DNA of 64,000 nt from Primula veris. Its lineage: Eukaryota > Streptophyta > Magnoliopsida > Ericales > Primulaceae. Numbering within the stretch: the stretch's first letter is position 1; every line of letters starts with the position of its first letter. Of the stretch, positions 46,296-57,414 are shown one piece after another. Below the pieces are notes generated by a model. The model was not told the DNA's origin, made no database searches, and was given only the letters and a program-made list of their open reading frames with translations. The stretch covers positions 12,092,501 to 12,156,500 of the forward strand of contig OY821750.1 in assembly GCA_963682055.1 (NCBI GenBank), given 5' to 3'. The translations under genes were made by a program, and so were the position numbers.

Positions 46296-48628
46296 TGGCA
46301 ATTTTGCTATTTTTCTCGCTAAACTTCAAACGCTCGTAACTCATTCGTTTTTACTCCGAATTTGATTCCGCTTGAAGCGTTTTTACTCCGAATTTGATTC
46401 CGCTTGAAGCGTTGGCTTCGTATTTCAGTACTCTATGTTATTTAACCTTAGAAATATTGATAAAATATTAGCATGCAAAACAAGCTTTTATCATGTTTTA
46501 CATGTTTTGTGATTATTGCGTAATGTGCGGAATGTTGTATTGTATGATTAGCGGAATTTGATGCCTTTGCAAATTATTATAATATGTTATAAAAAATATA
46601 TTTATATAAAAATACATGTATTAGAATGAGAGAAAAACAAAGATTTGGTTAGATTTTATTAGTTGGAAAACATGAATGTTTAATTTCGTTTTGCGAGGTC
46701 GTGTCCTAAATTCATTAGTTTTATAAGTCGTTTGTGCACTTATTTCTTCCTTACAACATGATTCTATTTTTTTAGACATTGAATATAAATTATTATTATT
46801 TTTTCTTGGTTAGATTGTAATTAGCTAGTGTTTTATATATATGTTTCACATTTAGCAACTATTTTTCTTCACTCGATAGAATGATAACCAGGGACTTAAA
46901 TATTTTAGGTTCTAAGTTAATTGTTCCCTACATGAAGAATCTCGTTTGATACTGTATAATGTAAGACTATACTATAATGTAAGACTTAATTTAGTTGAGT
47001 TGGTTTGGTGTCCATATTTAAGAGGAATTACACACAGCTAATTTCATATGTACTAAATTCAAGGTCGATATAAGGGAATTTTAATAGATATAAGATTAAC
47101 TATTGAAAACTTAAGAAATATATCTGGTGTAGCATGCCCCTGTACAAGTTAAAATGTTTGAGTTTGTAAACTATTATAGGTGAGACAAAATTTTTAAAAC
47201 ATTTTCTTATTATCTCTTTTAATGGTTGTACGTTAATGAAGTCACTGGTCTGATATATATAAATAAAAATGTAGTTAACTATTGCGGCGGATTGTAACTA
47301 ACAAACAAAAGGGCATGATAGGATATATTTATTTATTTTATGGATTTATTTTTTAGTTGAAGTTTTCGACAGCTATAAGAGAACCTCGATTATGGTAGTT
47401 TCCTTCTAATTTTTGTGATTTAATGTTGTCCATGGATTACCTTTCGGTGCCGACTTTTGCTTAGAGTTTCAATGAAATGATACGTTAGGTTATTTTCAAT
47501 TTGTTTGACCACTGTAAAAGATGTTTAAGCTATAATTAGGATCCAAACTTGAGATTTAATTTGTGTTTAAAGTGTTCAAATAATAAGTGAACTAGCATTA
47601 TAGTTGTCCTAGTTATTTCAAGTAAATCTCTTTGGTCGGATTAGTTGCAAAGTTTTAACAGGTCTTGCACTTTGATTGAGAGCATGTATTACATGTGAAT
47701 TTGGAGTGGTATTTTGGGACTAAATATAAATTATTAGGTTTTGCGCTTCTTATTAATTAAAGATTGTTTTGTTTAAGAGAACATGGTATAAAGGGAGATT
47801 GGTATTATTTTTGGGTGGTGGTCTAGATGCTAAAACTGTATTGTTTGATAAATTAGAAACAAAATGCAATGTTAGGCCGGTTAGCACCATTATATTTTTT
47901 ATTTTTTTTATCAGAGCGTGCAGCGGAAGCACATGAAATAGATATAGATGTTTAACTAATAAATGTTTCGGAAAATGATATGGAAACAAGTTTTGGAATA
48001 GGTTTGGTTATCTTACGGTAAAAATATCAATAATAGTTGTTTGAATTTGAACCATCCCAGAGGTTAATTATTAGTTCAAGGAAAAACATGGTAGGAACAA
48101 TTTTTTTATTTTTTTACCAATTAAAAGATTAGCTTACATCATGTGTTTTGCTTTCATGGTGTACACTTTGTTATTAGCATTGATGAGGACTAAAATCAGA
48201 AATTGGACTAAGAATTATATAGACAGGAGTTATAGAGTTTTGGAATTATGATTGATGGGAGTTATAGAATTTGGTAATTAATGAGGTAATAAACGTTCGG
48301 AAGTGGTAAAAGTTTGACCTTAGGAATTTACGTTGGTATTTTTCCATCATAAGTTTTCAAGTTTCACAAGGATAATGATGATATTATTATTAGTAATTTT
48401 AATCTCAAATGAGTTTCCAAGATACCTTTTATTATACTTCTTTTATATAGTTTATGCTAAATGCACACACAAGTAACTGTTTTGGAGACCGGTTGGTTAA
48501 AGTAATTATGTGAGCTGATTTAATCACGTCTAAGAAAGCATATATAATATTATTCGGAAACATTATTTTTTTTTCAAGTTATTAAAGAAATAAAGTTTCG
48601 GGACGAAACTTCTTTAAGTGGTGGAGAG

Positions 48629-50368
48629 TGTAAAATCCCGTATTTTAATTTAAAATTTTTTATTTTGAATATTTATTCTTCTAAATAATTACTCATGTGA
48701 CTATTTTGTTTTCATAAGTAAGAATACTAATGTTTAGTTGTTTAAGTGATTTAAGGACCTTATGGTTACACGTTATCAAAGCTATAGAGTTTTAAAGGAT
48801 TTAGAGGTATTTAATTGGTAAAATAATTTACCATGGATTGATACGTGGTAGTACTTTTAGGGATTAGCTGGTAAGAATTGGGCCTAGTAATTATGTAATT
48901 TACTTCGGTTAGAAATATTGAATTGTATAAACGTATGATTAGGAATAATGGTGTAAATTATAGGTCTTTGAATGCCTCACTAAGATGATTAATGACATGA
49001 TTTGATTGTATTCATATATAAAATCGATGCCTTGTCTGAAGAGTAAATGTCAATTAAGAATAGTAAATATTATCTTGAGGTTTCTATAACGAGATGTTTG
49101 TATTTATTCCTATAACTACTATGCATGGAATATTTAAGGAGAAATAATGTTACATGTATTCAAAGAGTTTCTGTTGCTAGTAATTTATTAAGGAGGTAAT
49201 CTTGCATGAAAAATTGAGACGGAAGTAATAAATTGGTATAGAATTGTAGTATAAATGCTAAGCCAATTGTCATGCCATATACACGCCCATATAATGAATT
49301 CTTCCTTGTTAATATAGATATATACACTAGTGCAAATAAAGAAAGAAAGCTAGGTAGCATTTTCCTGATTAGATTCTATACTCCTTTACTGTATTAAAAT
49401 TATATGTATGTAACGAAAGTATACAAAGATGAGAGAATTAAAGTCTTATGTTGAGCAAGGGAAAAGGTTTAGTGGAAAGCTAAGCACTAGATTATTCGTT
49501 GTAGAAATGTTTCTGTTCTTTCGGATTAATATTAGGTGAGTGGGTTTTGTCTTGCTATTATAAATATTCTGTTGCAACTTTTGATAATATTTTACAGGCT
49601 CATGGGTATTATTTTTCAAGTACTAATTATATATGGAAACATTGTTTTTTTATATTGTTACGAAAACAAAGTAAATAAAAGAAAGAAAAGAATGAAAAAG
49701 AAGAAGTGGTTTATATACAATGGATCTGTATAAAGAGAACTAGTTTATATCTTATAAAGATAAAAATTATATACAGTGTATCTATATAAGGTTTCTAAAT
49801 TTATTATTTTATGATTTGCTTATGATTTGTATTTGGGACCATGAGAATAACTCCAATGGAGAATCCCGAATAAGGGGAAGAGGAAAGTGGGGTGACGTTG
49901 GCAACTAAACGAAAGAGTTTAGTTCTCAACGGGTAACTTAGCGATTGTACATAGTTTTGTTAACCGGAACGTTTTAAGAAATAGACTCAGCCGTCATGCT
50001 TTGGTGACCTTAATTACGTAGTGCACGTATGGTTTATACACCTGAGAAAAAGATCGACGGTAAATAGATTGAGGAAGTCAATCGGACTTGGTACTCTAAG
50101 ATATACATGTTATCATTTTGCTTTTATCATAAAAAGAAAGAAAAAGATTTTATTATTACTATTGCGATTACATTTTTGTTTTAGTTGTAAGAGATTAACT
50201 TCTTGTAATGAACGTAATTTTCGAGATTCTATTTAATGAAGCTTTTGCTAGAAATTTGAGCTTATTTAATGAGTTATTTAGCGAGTGTTTAATAATTATT
50301 TCATTTAGGCTTTGTTTAGCACGTGCCGCCACACGTATTAATCAGCCGTGTGACACCCACGGGTCTGG
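48629..50368 (+). repeat. Possible second, older LTR inside the element
   Basis: Begins TGTAAAATCCCGTATTTT right after a gypsy-type PPT region and ends near a stretch (GCACGTGCCGCCACACG...GCCGTGTGACACCCACGGGTCTGGG) that resembles the 3' end of the LTR at 5722 read on the minus strand. It may be a nested or hybrid LTR. The final TGTTACA is degenerate. Confidence 0.4.
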
Positions 50369-50653
50369 GTTGAGAGTTTATTTTATTACAGTTTAGTTTA
50401 CTAGAAAGACCGTATTTTGAATTTTGTAGACGTTATGGAGTTGTTGAGGTAGAAGAATGTCAGCTTATTTTACTTTATTGTCTTTTATGTTGCAGCTGTT
50501 TGTTTTACATTGTTGCCTTTTATTCTGTTAGATATTGTATACATGCGGTTATTCTTACATGTGTGCATTATCTTTATTAGACGTTGTGGAGTTGTTACGG
50601 GTGGTGAACCCTGAGTATTTTATTTTTGAATTATGACACGAATTGTGCGTTTA

Positions 50654-52795
50654 AAAACACTAACGAGCTAAAGGAACAATTAACGGATAAATAAAAAGTT
50701 TGCCAAACGCGGCTACAAGTCAGGATTTATTAAAGCTAAAAATAACGAACGAATGAATTTGCCCGTAGGCTACAACCTCAAAGGTGCTTTAAGTAAAAAT
50801 AAAGCGAAAGCCCCAAACCCATGTGACGCATTGCGATAGCTCCTATCCAAATGTGTCAACCTATAATGTACCTGAATGACAAAATTGTAACGGTGAGTCC
50901 CACGCACATAACTAGACGGGACGGCACCACAAATACCGTTACTCCATCCCATAAATGCAAGAGCTCACAAATTCTACAACTACGATAATCGACGTATAAA
51001 GAGAAATATAATGACATTCTACAACTACGATAAATTAAATAAATTAAATACACATCAACAGCATACATGGACCTCTCACGCCACCTACCCCAGTCCGTAA
51101 GGTAGGTCATTCCATATCCCTTCGGCCGTCTTCTGTCCCCGGAATTAGGGAGAGACAGAGACCATTGCAACATAAAAGTAGATTTATAGTGCGCACTTGG
51201 ACCTCTCACGCCACTCGTCTCAGTCCGTAAGACGAGTCATTCCCTATCCCTTCGGCCGTCTTATGCCCCCGGAATTAGGGAGAGACATAGACCATTGCTA
51301 ACATAAAAGTAAATATAGTGCACACTGGAACCTCTAACGCCACTCGTCCCGGTCCGTAAGACGAGTCATTCCCTATCCCCTCGGCCGTCTTCTGTCCCCG
51401 GAATTAGGGAGAGACAGAGACCATTGCCACTACAGCTAAATCACAAGGCCCCGCCCCGGCCAATAATATAAAATCATTCAAATAACACCATCTCATACGT
51501 ATAAATATTAAGGCCTCGGCCAATAATATTATACTATTCAACTAACATAAACTCATACGTCACTTAACGTAATACAACATAAACCATAATCATAGATGCT
51601 AGATTCACAACTAGCCAATCACTTCAACATAAACCTCATTCAGGCATTTTAATAAACACCTTGTATGCATAAACTACAATTCATCTTTAATCAGCAATAA
51701 ATTACCCAATTTCATCAACAACTATGATAACACATAATCAACGCATAACAACATGCAACCTATCACCTAAAGTAGATTGTACAGAAGGGGTTAGTTACAA
51801 TATTTATTAATTTCTGGGTCCATTTATGAATCACCTAAAGTTCATACCGGTTATTGCAATATATAAATATATATTACTATTACGTATCAGAATAAGATCC
51901 TCAGTTTTTTTTCCTACTAGGACTCTGCCTAGCTATGGTATTACTTATCCTATTATATATAATTAATTCTCTTGATTCACTATATAATACTGAAAAATAT
52001 CCCTGGATTAATATTCATTCAAGTACTCTAGAGAAAAGCTACTTTTCTTCCTAAAAAAAGGTATATCAATCCGAAATTAAAAGACTAAATTCTCAACTAC
52101 TCCAAAATCAAATAAGTGAATTAAAAGTACAATAAATAACCCCAATTAGCAATTTAAGAACATAATTAATATAAAAGGCAAAAACCCCCAATTTGTAATA
52201 AAGGCGAAACCTAATCCTAACATACACCCTCGTCTAGTCGCAATGGATAACCCCCGTTACCTTAGAGCGTAGAGGAGATGCTTCCGGTAAGAATCCGCTA
52301 ATGGTGATTTCCTCCTCTTCTTCTTCTTCTTCTTCTTCTATTTTCTCTCTTGTTTTAGGTTTAGTGAATTAAAAGTGGGCTGATTTGAGGTTTAGAAAAA
52401 CTGTTTTTATATAGTTTGTGGAAGCGAACTATTTGGTCCCCAAAGTTTTAAAAGCTAACTCTTAATCCAAAAATATTGTTTTACTACTCAAAAATAACAA
52501 ATCTTTAGAAACAAATCTATTGGGTTCTTTTTATTTGTAAAATTAGTAACAGGTTTTTTTTTAAAATAAAGATTTTTGGAAGAGTTTCGGTTTTTGGCTA
52601 AAAATTAGTCGAGTGACCGGTTTTTTTGGTAAAATTTGCATAAAACGTTTTTGAATAAATTAAATCATAAATAAAACCACTTATAAAAATACGGGATGTT
52701 ACAACTAACCCTCCTTAAAAGAATTTAGTCCCGAAATTTCCTCTCTAAACAAATATACCCAGAAATGATAAACTTACAATAAGACCATAAGAATT
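50654..52795 (-). repeat. Inverted segment: 3' LTR (most) plus PPT
   Basis: 52703 down to 50654 is the reverse complement of 43389 to about 45432 with very few changes, including the three tandem units. 52704-52795 read on minus gives AAATTTCGGGACTAAATTC and AGGAGGGTTAG, the polypurine region that belongs just upstream of an LTR. The missing LTR end (AAATTTTTAAATTCGTACC to GGGGCGTGACA) lies at 52796-52888 in plus orientation. One inversion of about 2.14 kb explains all of it. Confidence 0.85.
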
Positions 52796-52888
52796 AAATT
52801 TTTAAATTCGTACCAACAGATTCTATTTTCTTTTATTTCAAAAGGTCATGCCTCGATGTCCGTGTCTTACGGATTTTGGGGCGTGACA

Positions 52889-53690
52889 CTCTATATCTCA
52901 TTTTTATAAGTTAAATTCATTGATAAATCATAGAGATGCCAAAATCCACGGTGAGAACCGTTACTATAATATGCAATTGGTATTTTTTCTTGCATCAAAA
53001 CAGTGCCAATACCTACTCCAAAGGCATCACATTTGATTATGAATGTCTTTGAAAAATCTGGAAGAGCTAAAATAGGTTGTTGTAGTTAGTGCTAATTTTA
53101 TGTTTTTCAATGCTGCTTTGGCTTCACTTGTCAATATAAAATTATTTTTCTTTAAAAGATCAATGAGAGCTCTAGCAATACCACCATAATTTTTAATAAA
53201 CAACCTGCAGTGCAGTAACCGGTGAGACCAAGGAATCCACGTAGAATTTTTAGTGTTTTGGGTGTGGGCCATTGTATAATACATTCTATTTTTTTCTCAT
53301 AAGCTTTAATACCTTCTTTAGAGATCACATGTCCCCAAATAGTTAACTCCGGCTACAGCAAAACTACACTTGGACTACTTTTAAATGCTCTACATGTTCA
53401 CTCATATTTTTTCTATACACAAAAATGTCTTCAAAGAACACTAGCACAAACTTTCTTAGAAAAGGTTTAAAGATTGAGTTCATTACAGCTCAAAATGTGG
53501 CTGGGGCCTTTGTTAAGCCAAAGGGCATAACTAAGTACTCGTATTCTCCTTCATGTGTCCTAAATGTTGTTTTAACAATATTAATAGGTTGCATTCTGAT
53601 TTGATGATATCCAGACCTCAAATTCAATTCAGAAAACACCGCTGCACCATGTAGTTCATCAAGTAACTCATCTACTACTGGTGGAACATA
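52889..53690 (-). pseudogene. Ty3/gypsy RT-RNase H, decayed (remnant 2)
   Basis: Continuation of remnant 2 beyond the LARD-like insertion, collinear with 6373-7160: K-N-Y-G-G-I-A-R-A-L-I-D-L-L (53190), H-V-I-S-K-E-G-like segment kept here but lost in remnant 1 (about 53320), then [13 protein letters not shown] and [14 protein letters not shown], ending at [10 protein letters not shown] (53685). Beyond that it is fused to copia sequence. Several shifts; dead. Confidence 0.83.
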
Positions 53691-54215
53691 TGTGTAATAT
53701 CGAAAGGTCCACATATGTCTGTATGTATAATTTCAAAAATCTGCGTACTTCTTATGGCTCCTTTCTTGGTGTGTTTGATTTGTTTACCCTTAATACATTC
53801 CACGCACACACCATAATCGACCCAATCCAGATTTGAAAGAGTTTGATCTTTCACTAATCTTTCCAATCTATTTTTGGATATGTGCCCTAATCTTTTATGG
53901 TACAAGTAAGAAGATTGCTCATTAGATGAGCTACGTTTAGTTCCAACATTATGATGCAAGGTAACAAGGGATTCAGAAAAAAAAGTTTCAAGATTTAGTT
54001 TGTATAATCCATTTGAGAGAAAACCATAACAAATAGCGGAAGTATTATTAAATAAAGTGAAGACATTTTTATTAAATTAAAAGGAAAAACCATCAACAGA
54101 GAGTTTCGATATTGAAATAAAATTGCGAGAAATTGAAGGACAATAAAGTGTTTCAGTTAAATCTAAACTGAAACCAGAATCTAACACATGAGTCCACCCT
54201 TGCAGTTGTGTCATG
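53691..54215 (-). pseudogene. Ty1/copia protease-end and gag-pre-integrase fragment
   Basis: Minus-strand reading from about 54215: W-T-H-V-L-D-S-G-F, C-P-S-I-S-R-N-F-I-S-I-S-K-L, then L-H-H-N-V-G-T-K-R, Y-L-Y-H-K-R-L-G-H-I-S-K, V-C-V-E-C-I-K-G-K-Q and [12 protein letters not shown] at 53700. This is the gag-pre-integrase zinc site and the first integrase aspartate of a copia element, abruptly joined to gypsy RT at 53690. Confidence 0.85.
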
Positions 54216-54902
54216 TTGTTTTATTTATAATTTTTCACTAATATTCTTGGAATGCCGAAAGGTTATGAACACTTGAACATTATAATGAGCATGAGTTATT
54301 ATTACTACCACATGGAATGAATATAAGTTAATATTTTCTCAATTGATATACTACCCAAGTCTCAAATAGTTAATTACAATCGTTAAAAGTCATACATATA
54401 TGAGCATTCTACACATGAACCTAATTTCTCTTTTAAGATTAATAAAAAGTACAAATTTGATTTTTAATTACCAAGACCCTAGGGTTAAAATCTCTTTTAA
54501 GATTATGTACACTCGTGATATTGCCTATTTTCTCTTTGTGTTTATTGTCGATTCTGAATGATGTTACATTGATATATACCGACCATTAGAAAAAACATAA
54601 ATTTGTTTTTGATAATTAAGTTCTATATGTACTACTTAATTACTTTCTCAGTAATTTACATCATGGGTTCAAGAGAGTGAAAATTTTCATTTTCAAAGTT
54701 TAATAAGAAAGTTAACTATTTATTCTAGTACATCAATGATTAATAAAATTGTTGTCCCATAGTTTAATTACATACACCCATGGTCCCGATTCCCGAAGCC
54801 AGATAATCTATAGCTACTCATTCTGTTACCATCGATTATTGTTTTGGTCATTTCTTGTAACTTTTTAAAACTTCTCTGGTTAATTCTGTTCTGAATTTTC
54901 CT
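54216..54902. other. Spacer, unit 2
   Basis: AT-rich, single copy in the window, no coding region I can support. It may include upstream introns of the MATH gene that follows. Confidence 0.4.
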
Positions 54903-55358
54903 GAAGATGTTATAAGATCAACAAGAGTGATGCCACCTGCTCATTACATCATGAAGATTGATTCTTTCTCAAAATTGTACAACCTACTGTCAAAGGCAGA
55001 AACCGACCATTACGAATCTCAGGATTTTGAAGTTGATGGTTACATCTGGTGAGTGTATAGTTTACTGAATCGATTCTATGCAAAAATTTACTCTATGAAA
55101 TTGCTTTTGGTTATTGACTTACTTTTGTCCATGTAAAAGTAAAGCACGATAAAAACATGAACAAAAAAAATCGGGGCACCGAATTTTAATATCATTTGGT
55201 TTTGTGTTGAAGGAACCTATCACTCTACCCCAATGGAAGGAAAGAAAAAAATGGATATGGATATATATCTCTGTACTCGGTAATCGGAACGACTGATATG
55301 CTTCTTGGCTGAGAAGTCAATGTGTTACTAAAATGTTCCGTATACAATCAAATTCAGG
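54903..55358 (+). pseudogene. MATH (TRAF-like) domain gene fragment
   Basis: Exon 54903-55048 reads R-S-T-R-V-M-P-P-A-H-Y-I-M-K-I-D-S-F-S and Y-E-S-Q-D-F-E-V-D-G-Y-I-W. The intron begins GTGAGT and ends GTTGAAG, and exon 2 from 55213 reads N-L-S-L-Y-P-N-G-R-K-E-K-N-G-Y-G-Y-I-S-L-Y. A TGA at 55310-55312 replaces the expected tryptophan in G-W-E-V-N-V, after which the family pattern (E-V-N-V...V-Y-N-Q-I-Q) continues to 55358. There it is cut and joined to transferase intron sequence. Plant MATH-only proteins are a large family, often acting with ubiquitin-related partners. This piece is a first-half domain, broken at both the stop and the junction. Confidence 0.85.
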
Positions 55359-55428
55359 CGACCCTCCGAAAAAAATGTGGACAGGCGACATTGCCATAAA
55401 ATATAAATTTGAAACTCTCAGTCCTAAC

Positions 55429-55929
55429 CAGTGTTTTAAATAGCGTTATCGCTATCGTAGCGTTTTTTCGAGAGAAACGCTAAAAGCGCTAATAGCGTTG
55501 CTATATAGCGCTTTGCGGTTTATTTTTTTTTGCCTAAATATGCACTAAACTTTAGAATATATAACCAAAAAAAATTAAAAATGTATAGTTATATTAGATA
55601 GTAATAAAAAAAAATCAAATTTTTTTTTTGTTATTGGTGAGTTTTGAACCCAGGTCTGCAAGAAATTACAGCACTGTCTTAACCATCTGGACTGCACACA
55701 CTTTTATGAAAATTGCACAATATATATTTATTATTTAGATCCGCTGTTTTTTCTTTAACTCGCTATTTACGCTTTTGGTCCAGAATTTCGCGATTTTTGC
55801 GCTTTTGGTCCCCTATAGCGCGATTTTAGCGCAATTCCACCAAAAATCGTGATTTTTCGTTGCGTCTTTTACCAAAAAAGCGCTATTTCGCGCTACGTAA
55901 CGCTATGTAGCGCGAATTTTAAAACAGAG
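55429..55929. mobile_element. hAT-type MITE with GCGCTA-rich ends
   Basis: 501 bp, ends CAGTGTTTTAAATAGCG and (inverted) CTCTGTTTTAAAATTCGCG, with many AGCGCTA/TAGCG phrases in both arms. An 8 bp target duplication GTCCTAAC lies at 55421-55428 and 55930-55937. The empty site GTCCTAACAC is preserved in the parent copy at 20742, so insertion followed the duplication. Confidence 0.9.
55634..55700 (-). other. tRNA-like segment inside the hAT MITE
   Basis: On the minus strand GCAGTCCAGATGGTTAAGAC resembles a tRNA D-arm/A box, and CCTGGGTTCAAAACTC about 30 bp on resembles a T-arm/B box, at tRNA-like spacing. No good acceptor stem is visible, so it is not a working tRNA gene. It could be a SINE piece or a captured pol III promoter. 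Confidence 0.5.
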
Positions 55930-56489
55930 GTCCTAACACAAAAGGAAAAAGTTTAAACCATGAAGTCAGTTCAAAAGTTCAATTAAGCTGGGAACCAGAA
56001 GATACTAAGCCGTGTAGAAGAAAGAAGGTATTTGGATGGAAACCAGAAGAGACTGTTCTCTTTTTTTAATTATTTTTTTTTAAAATAGTTTCAACATTAT
56101 TATGCTGGAATGAGATTAAAGTAGATTATTAATGATAACTGAAAAGAGTCAAATAACAAGTTGCTTAGTACTAACTTCAAATTAACAGAAAAAAGTATCA
56201 AAATTTGCAAAATCAGATAACAAGGTTACTTTTGCGGATGAGAAGATCTGAATGTACGATTTGAAATGCAAGTCACAGACTCACAAAATTAGTAAATCTA
56301 AAAAGAATTTATCATTGCTGAATAGTACTGCCCAACAACTTTCACATAATCTGTTTTCACTTTTCATGTATCCTGTAACTTGACACTGCAATCGCTTTTC
56401 TGAAAAGTTAACTAACTGAATATATATACATATACAATCTCAATCTGTAATCATATCTAACTCAAATGCATTGCTGAAAGCAAAATACT

Positions 56490-56682
56490 GGCCTTGTTTG
56501 ATTGCAGCTTATAAACCCAAGTCTTTTTTGGCTTAAAAGCTAGACAGCATTTGGTTGACCAGCTTAGCTTTTCTAGGTCTTTGGCTGGATTGAGCCACAA
56601 GCTTTAAGAAGGATGAACCCAGCTTTTTGTGGACGTCCAAAAAACTATCTTATTTTGTCAAAAGCTGTGGCCAAACAAGACC
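56490..56682. mobile_element. MITE, duplicate of 21297-21489
   Basis: Same ends and length (193 bp) in the same place in the transferase intron; three or four substitutions. Confidence 0.6.
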
Positions 56683-56867
56683 GAAGTGTGGAATTCACTG
56701 AAAAAACAATCTAAGAGATGGATGAATCTATAAAATTGGTCCAACACGTCGTCATCGCTCCCAGCATTAACTAGATTTTCCCATTCCAGTTTGGAGAAAT
56801 AGGATGAAAAGTTTTGAATGTATTCTAAAACTGTTCCGTTTCCGGGAACAATATCAGAGGAGACAAT

Positions 56868-57330
56868 TGTAAGTCTATCATAACTTATATAATTATGTTA
56901 CAAACATAATAAGGTAGGATCTTATTTCTACATAATGATCATGCATTTAACGTTACTAAATGTATGTCGAAACGCATACCTTGAGCCATGAGAATGTTTG
57001 TGAGCTCGGGAGTTGAACACGGACTTGATTGTTGAGTTCTCCCCCTTACCTATGCTATTTCTTATAATTTTGGTGTGTCTCAAAGTGACGGATTTGAGTC
57101 CTTTATATAGGTGGTGAGAGTACTCAACCTCATAAAAAAACTTTCCGATCTCAACCATCCATCATGGTAGGATCAATCTTGACCGTCCATAATGTCAAGA
57201 AATGAAAGGTTGTAACTAACCATTCATTACCACTAAATCATAAACATTATAACCTATTAATGTCAAAAGACCACATTAATAACCAAGAATTTATGTATTG
57301 TAACTCTTGGTAATGAGATTAATTCTTACA
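56868..57330 (-). repeat. Copia LTR (3' LTR of a minus-strand element)
   Basis: 463 bp between TGTAAG and CTTACA. On the minus strand it is preceded by the purine tract CCAAGTGGAAGAA (57331-57343) and, further upstream, by the copia RNase H end at 57681. A TATA-like TATATAAAGG on the minus strand lies near 57100. It abuts transferase exon 3 exactly at 56867/56868, so the element inserted in the exon copy or recombination joined them. Confidence 0.75.
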
Positions 57331-57414
57331 TTCTTCCACTTGGTCTATTGAACATTTCATAAGCAATCATAAGAGCAATTATAATAAGACATGCTTTCCT
57401 AAACAAATCGTCAG

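Larger units (their letters stand above)
45528..50653 (+). other. Non-coding interior of the LARD-like element
   Basis: After the primer site there are only short open stretches. Landmarks: cGATCGGTCG repeats at 46105-46295; a 32 bp exact tandem (TTTTTACTCCGAATTTGATT...) at 46349-46412; a PPT-like TTTCGGGACGAAACTTC at 48594-48612 followed by TGTAAAATCCCG at 48629; and an LTR-end-like GCCGTGTGACACCCACGGG near 50340. No gag or pol motif was found in any frame, so mobility would have needed proteins from elsewhere. Confidence 0.7.
43389..52888 (+). mobile_element. Non-coding LTR retrotransposon (LARD-like) with inverted 3' LTR
   Basis: Bounded by TGTAATATCCCG at 43389 and GGGGCGTGACA at 52888. 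Flanked by CTTTA (43384-43388) and CTCTA (52889-52893); the empty site in remnant 1 reads CTTTA at 6373-6377. 5' LTR 43389-45527, primer site TGGTATCAGAGC at 45531-45542. The ~5.1 kb interior has no coding region, as in large retrotransposon derivatives. The 3' end is rearranged: 50654-52795 is inverted, holding PPT and most of the LTR, followed by the last ~93 bp of the LTR in normal orientation. Confidence 0.85.
55359..56867 (-). pseudogene. Truncated copy of the phosphopantetheinyl transferase gene
   Basis: Matches 20682-21675: intron 3 sequence including its MITE, then part of exon 3 (about 56729-56867) reading D-I-V-P-G-N-G...Y-I-Q-N-F-S-S-Y-F-S-K-L-E-W-E-N-L-V-N-A-G-S-D-D-D-V. The donor after this exon is changed from GT to AT (CTATAG/ATTCAT on minus) and E is changed to Q just before it. 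The exon is cut at 56867 by a copia LTR, so the V-G-L-D metal site and everything N-terminal are missing, and exons 4 and 5 are absent. Non-functional. Confidence 0.9.

Noticed and set aside
44875..51209. Two identical 117-codon frames, plus at 44875 and minus at 50856, as a gene pair
   Set aside because: They lie over the tandem repeats of the LTR and its inverted copy; identity reflects the repeat, and there is no protein-like composition or motif.
25975..54215. Copia pieces at 53691-54215 and 57415-58440 as one element
   Set aside because: On the minus strand the RNase H end lies upstream of the gag-pre-integrase piece, the wrong order, so they come from different insertions.
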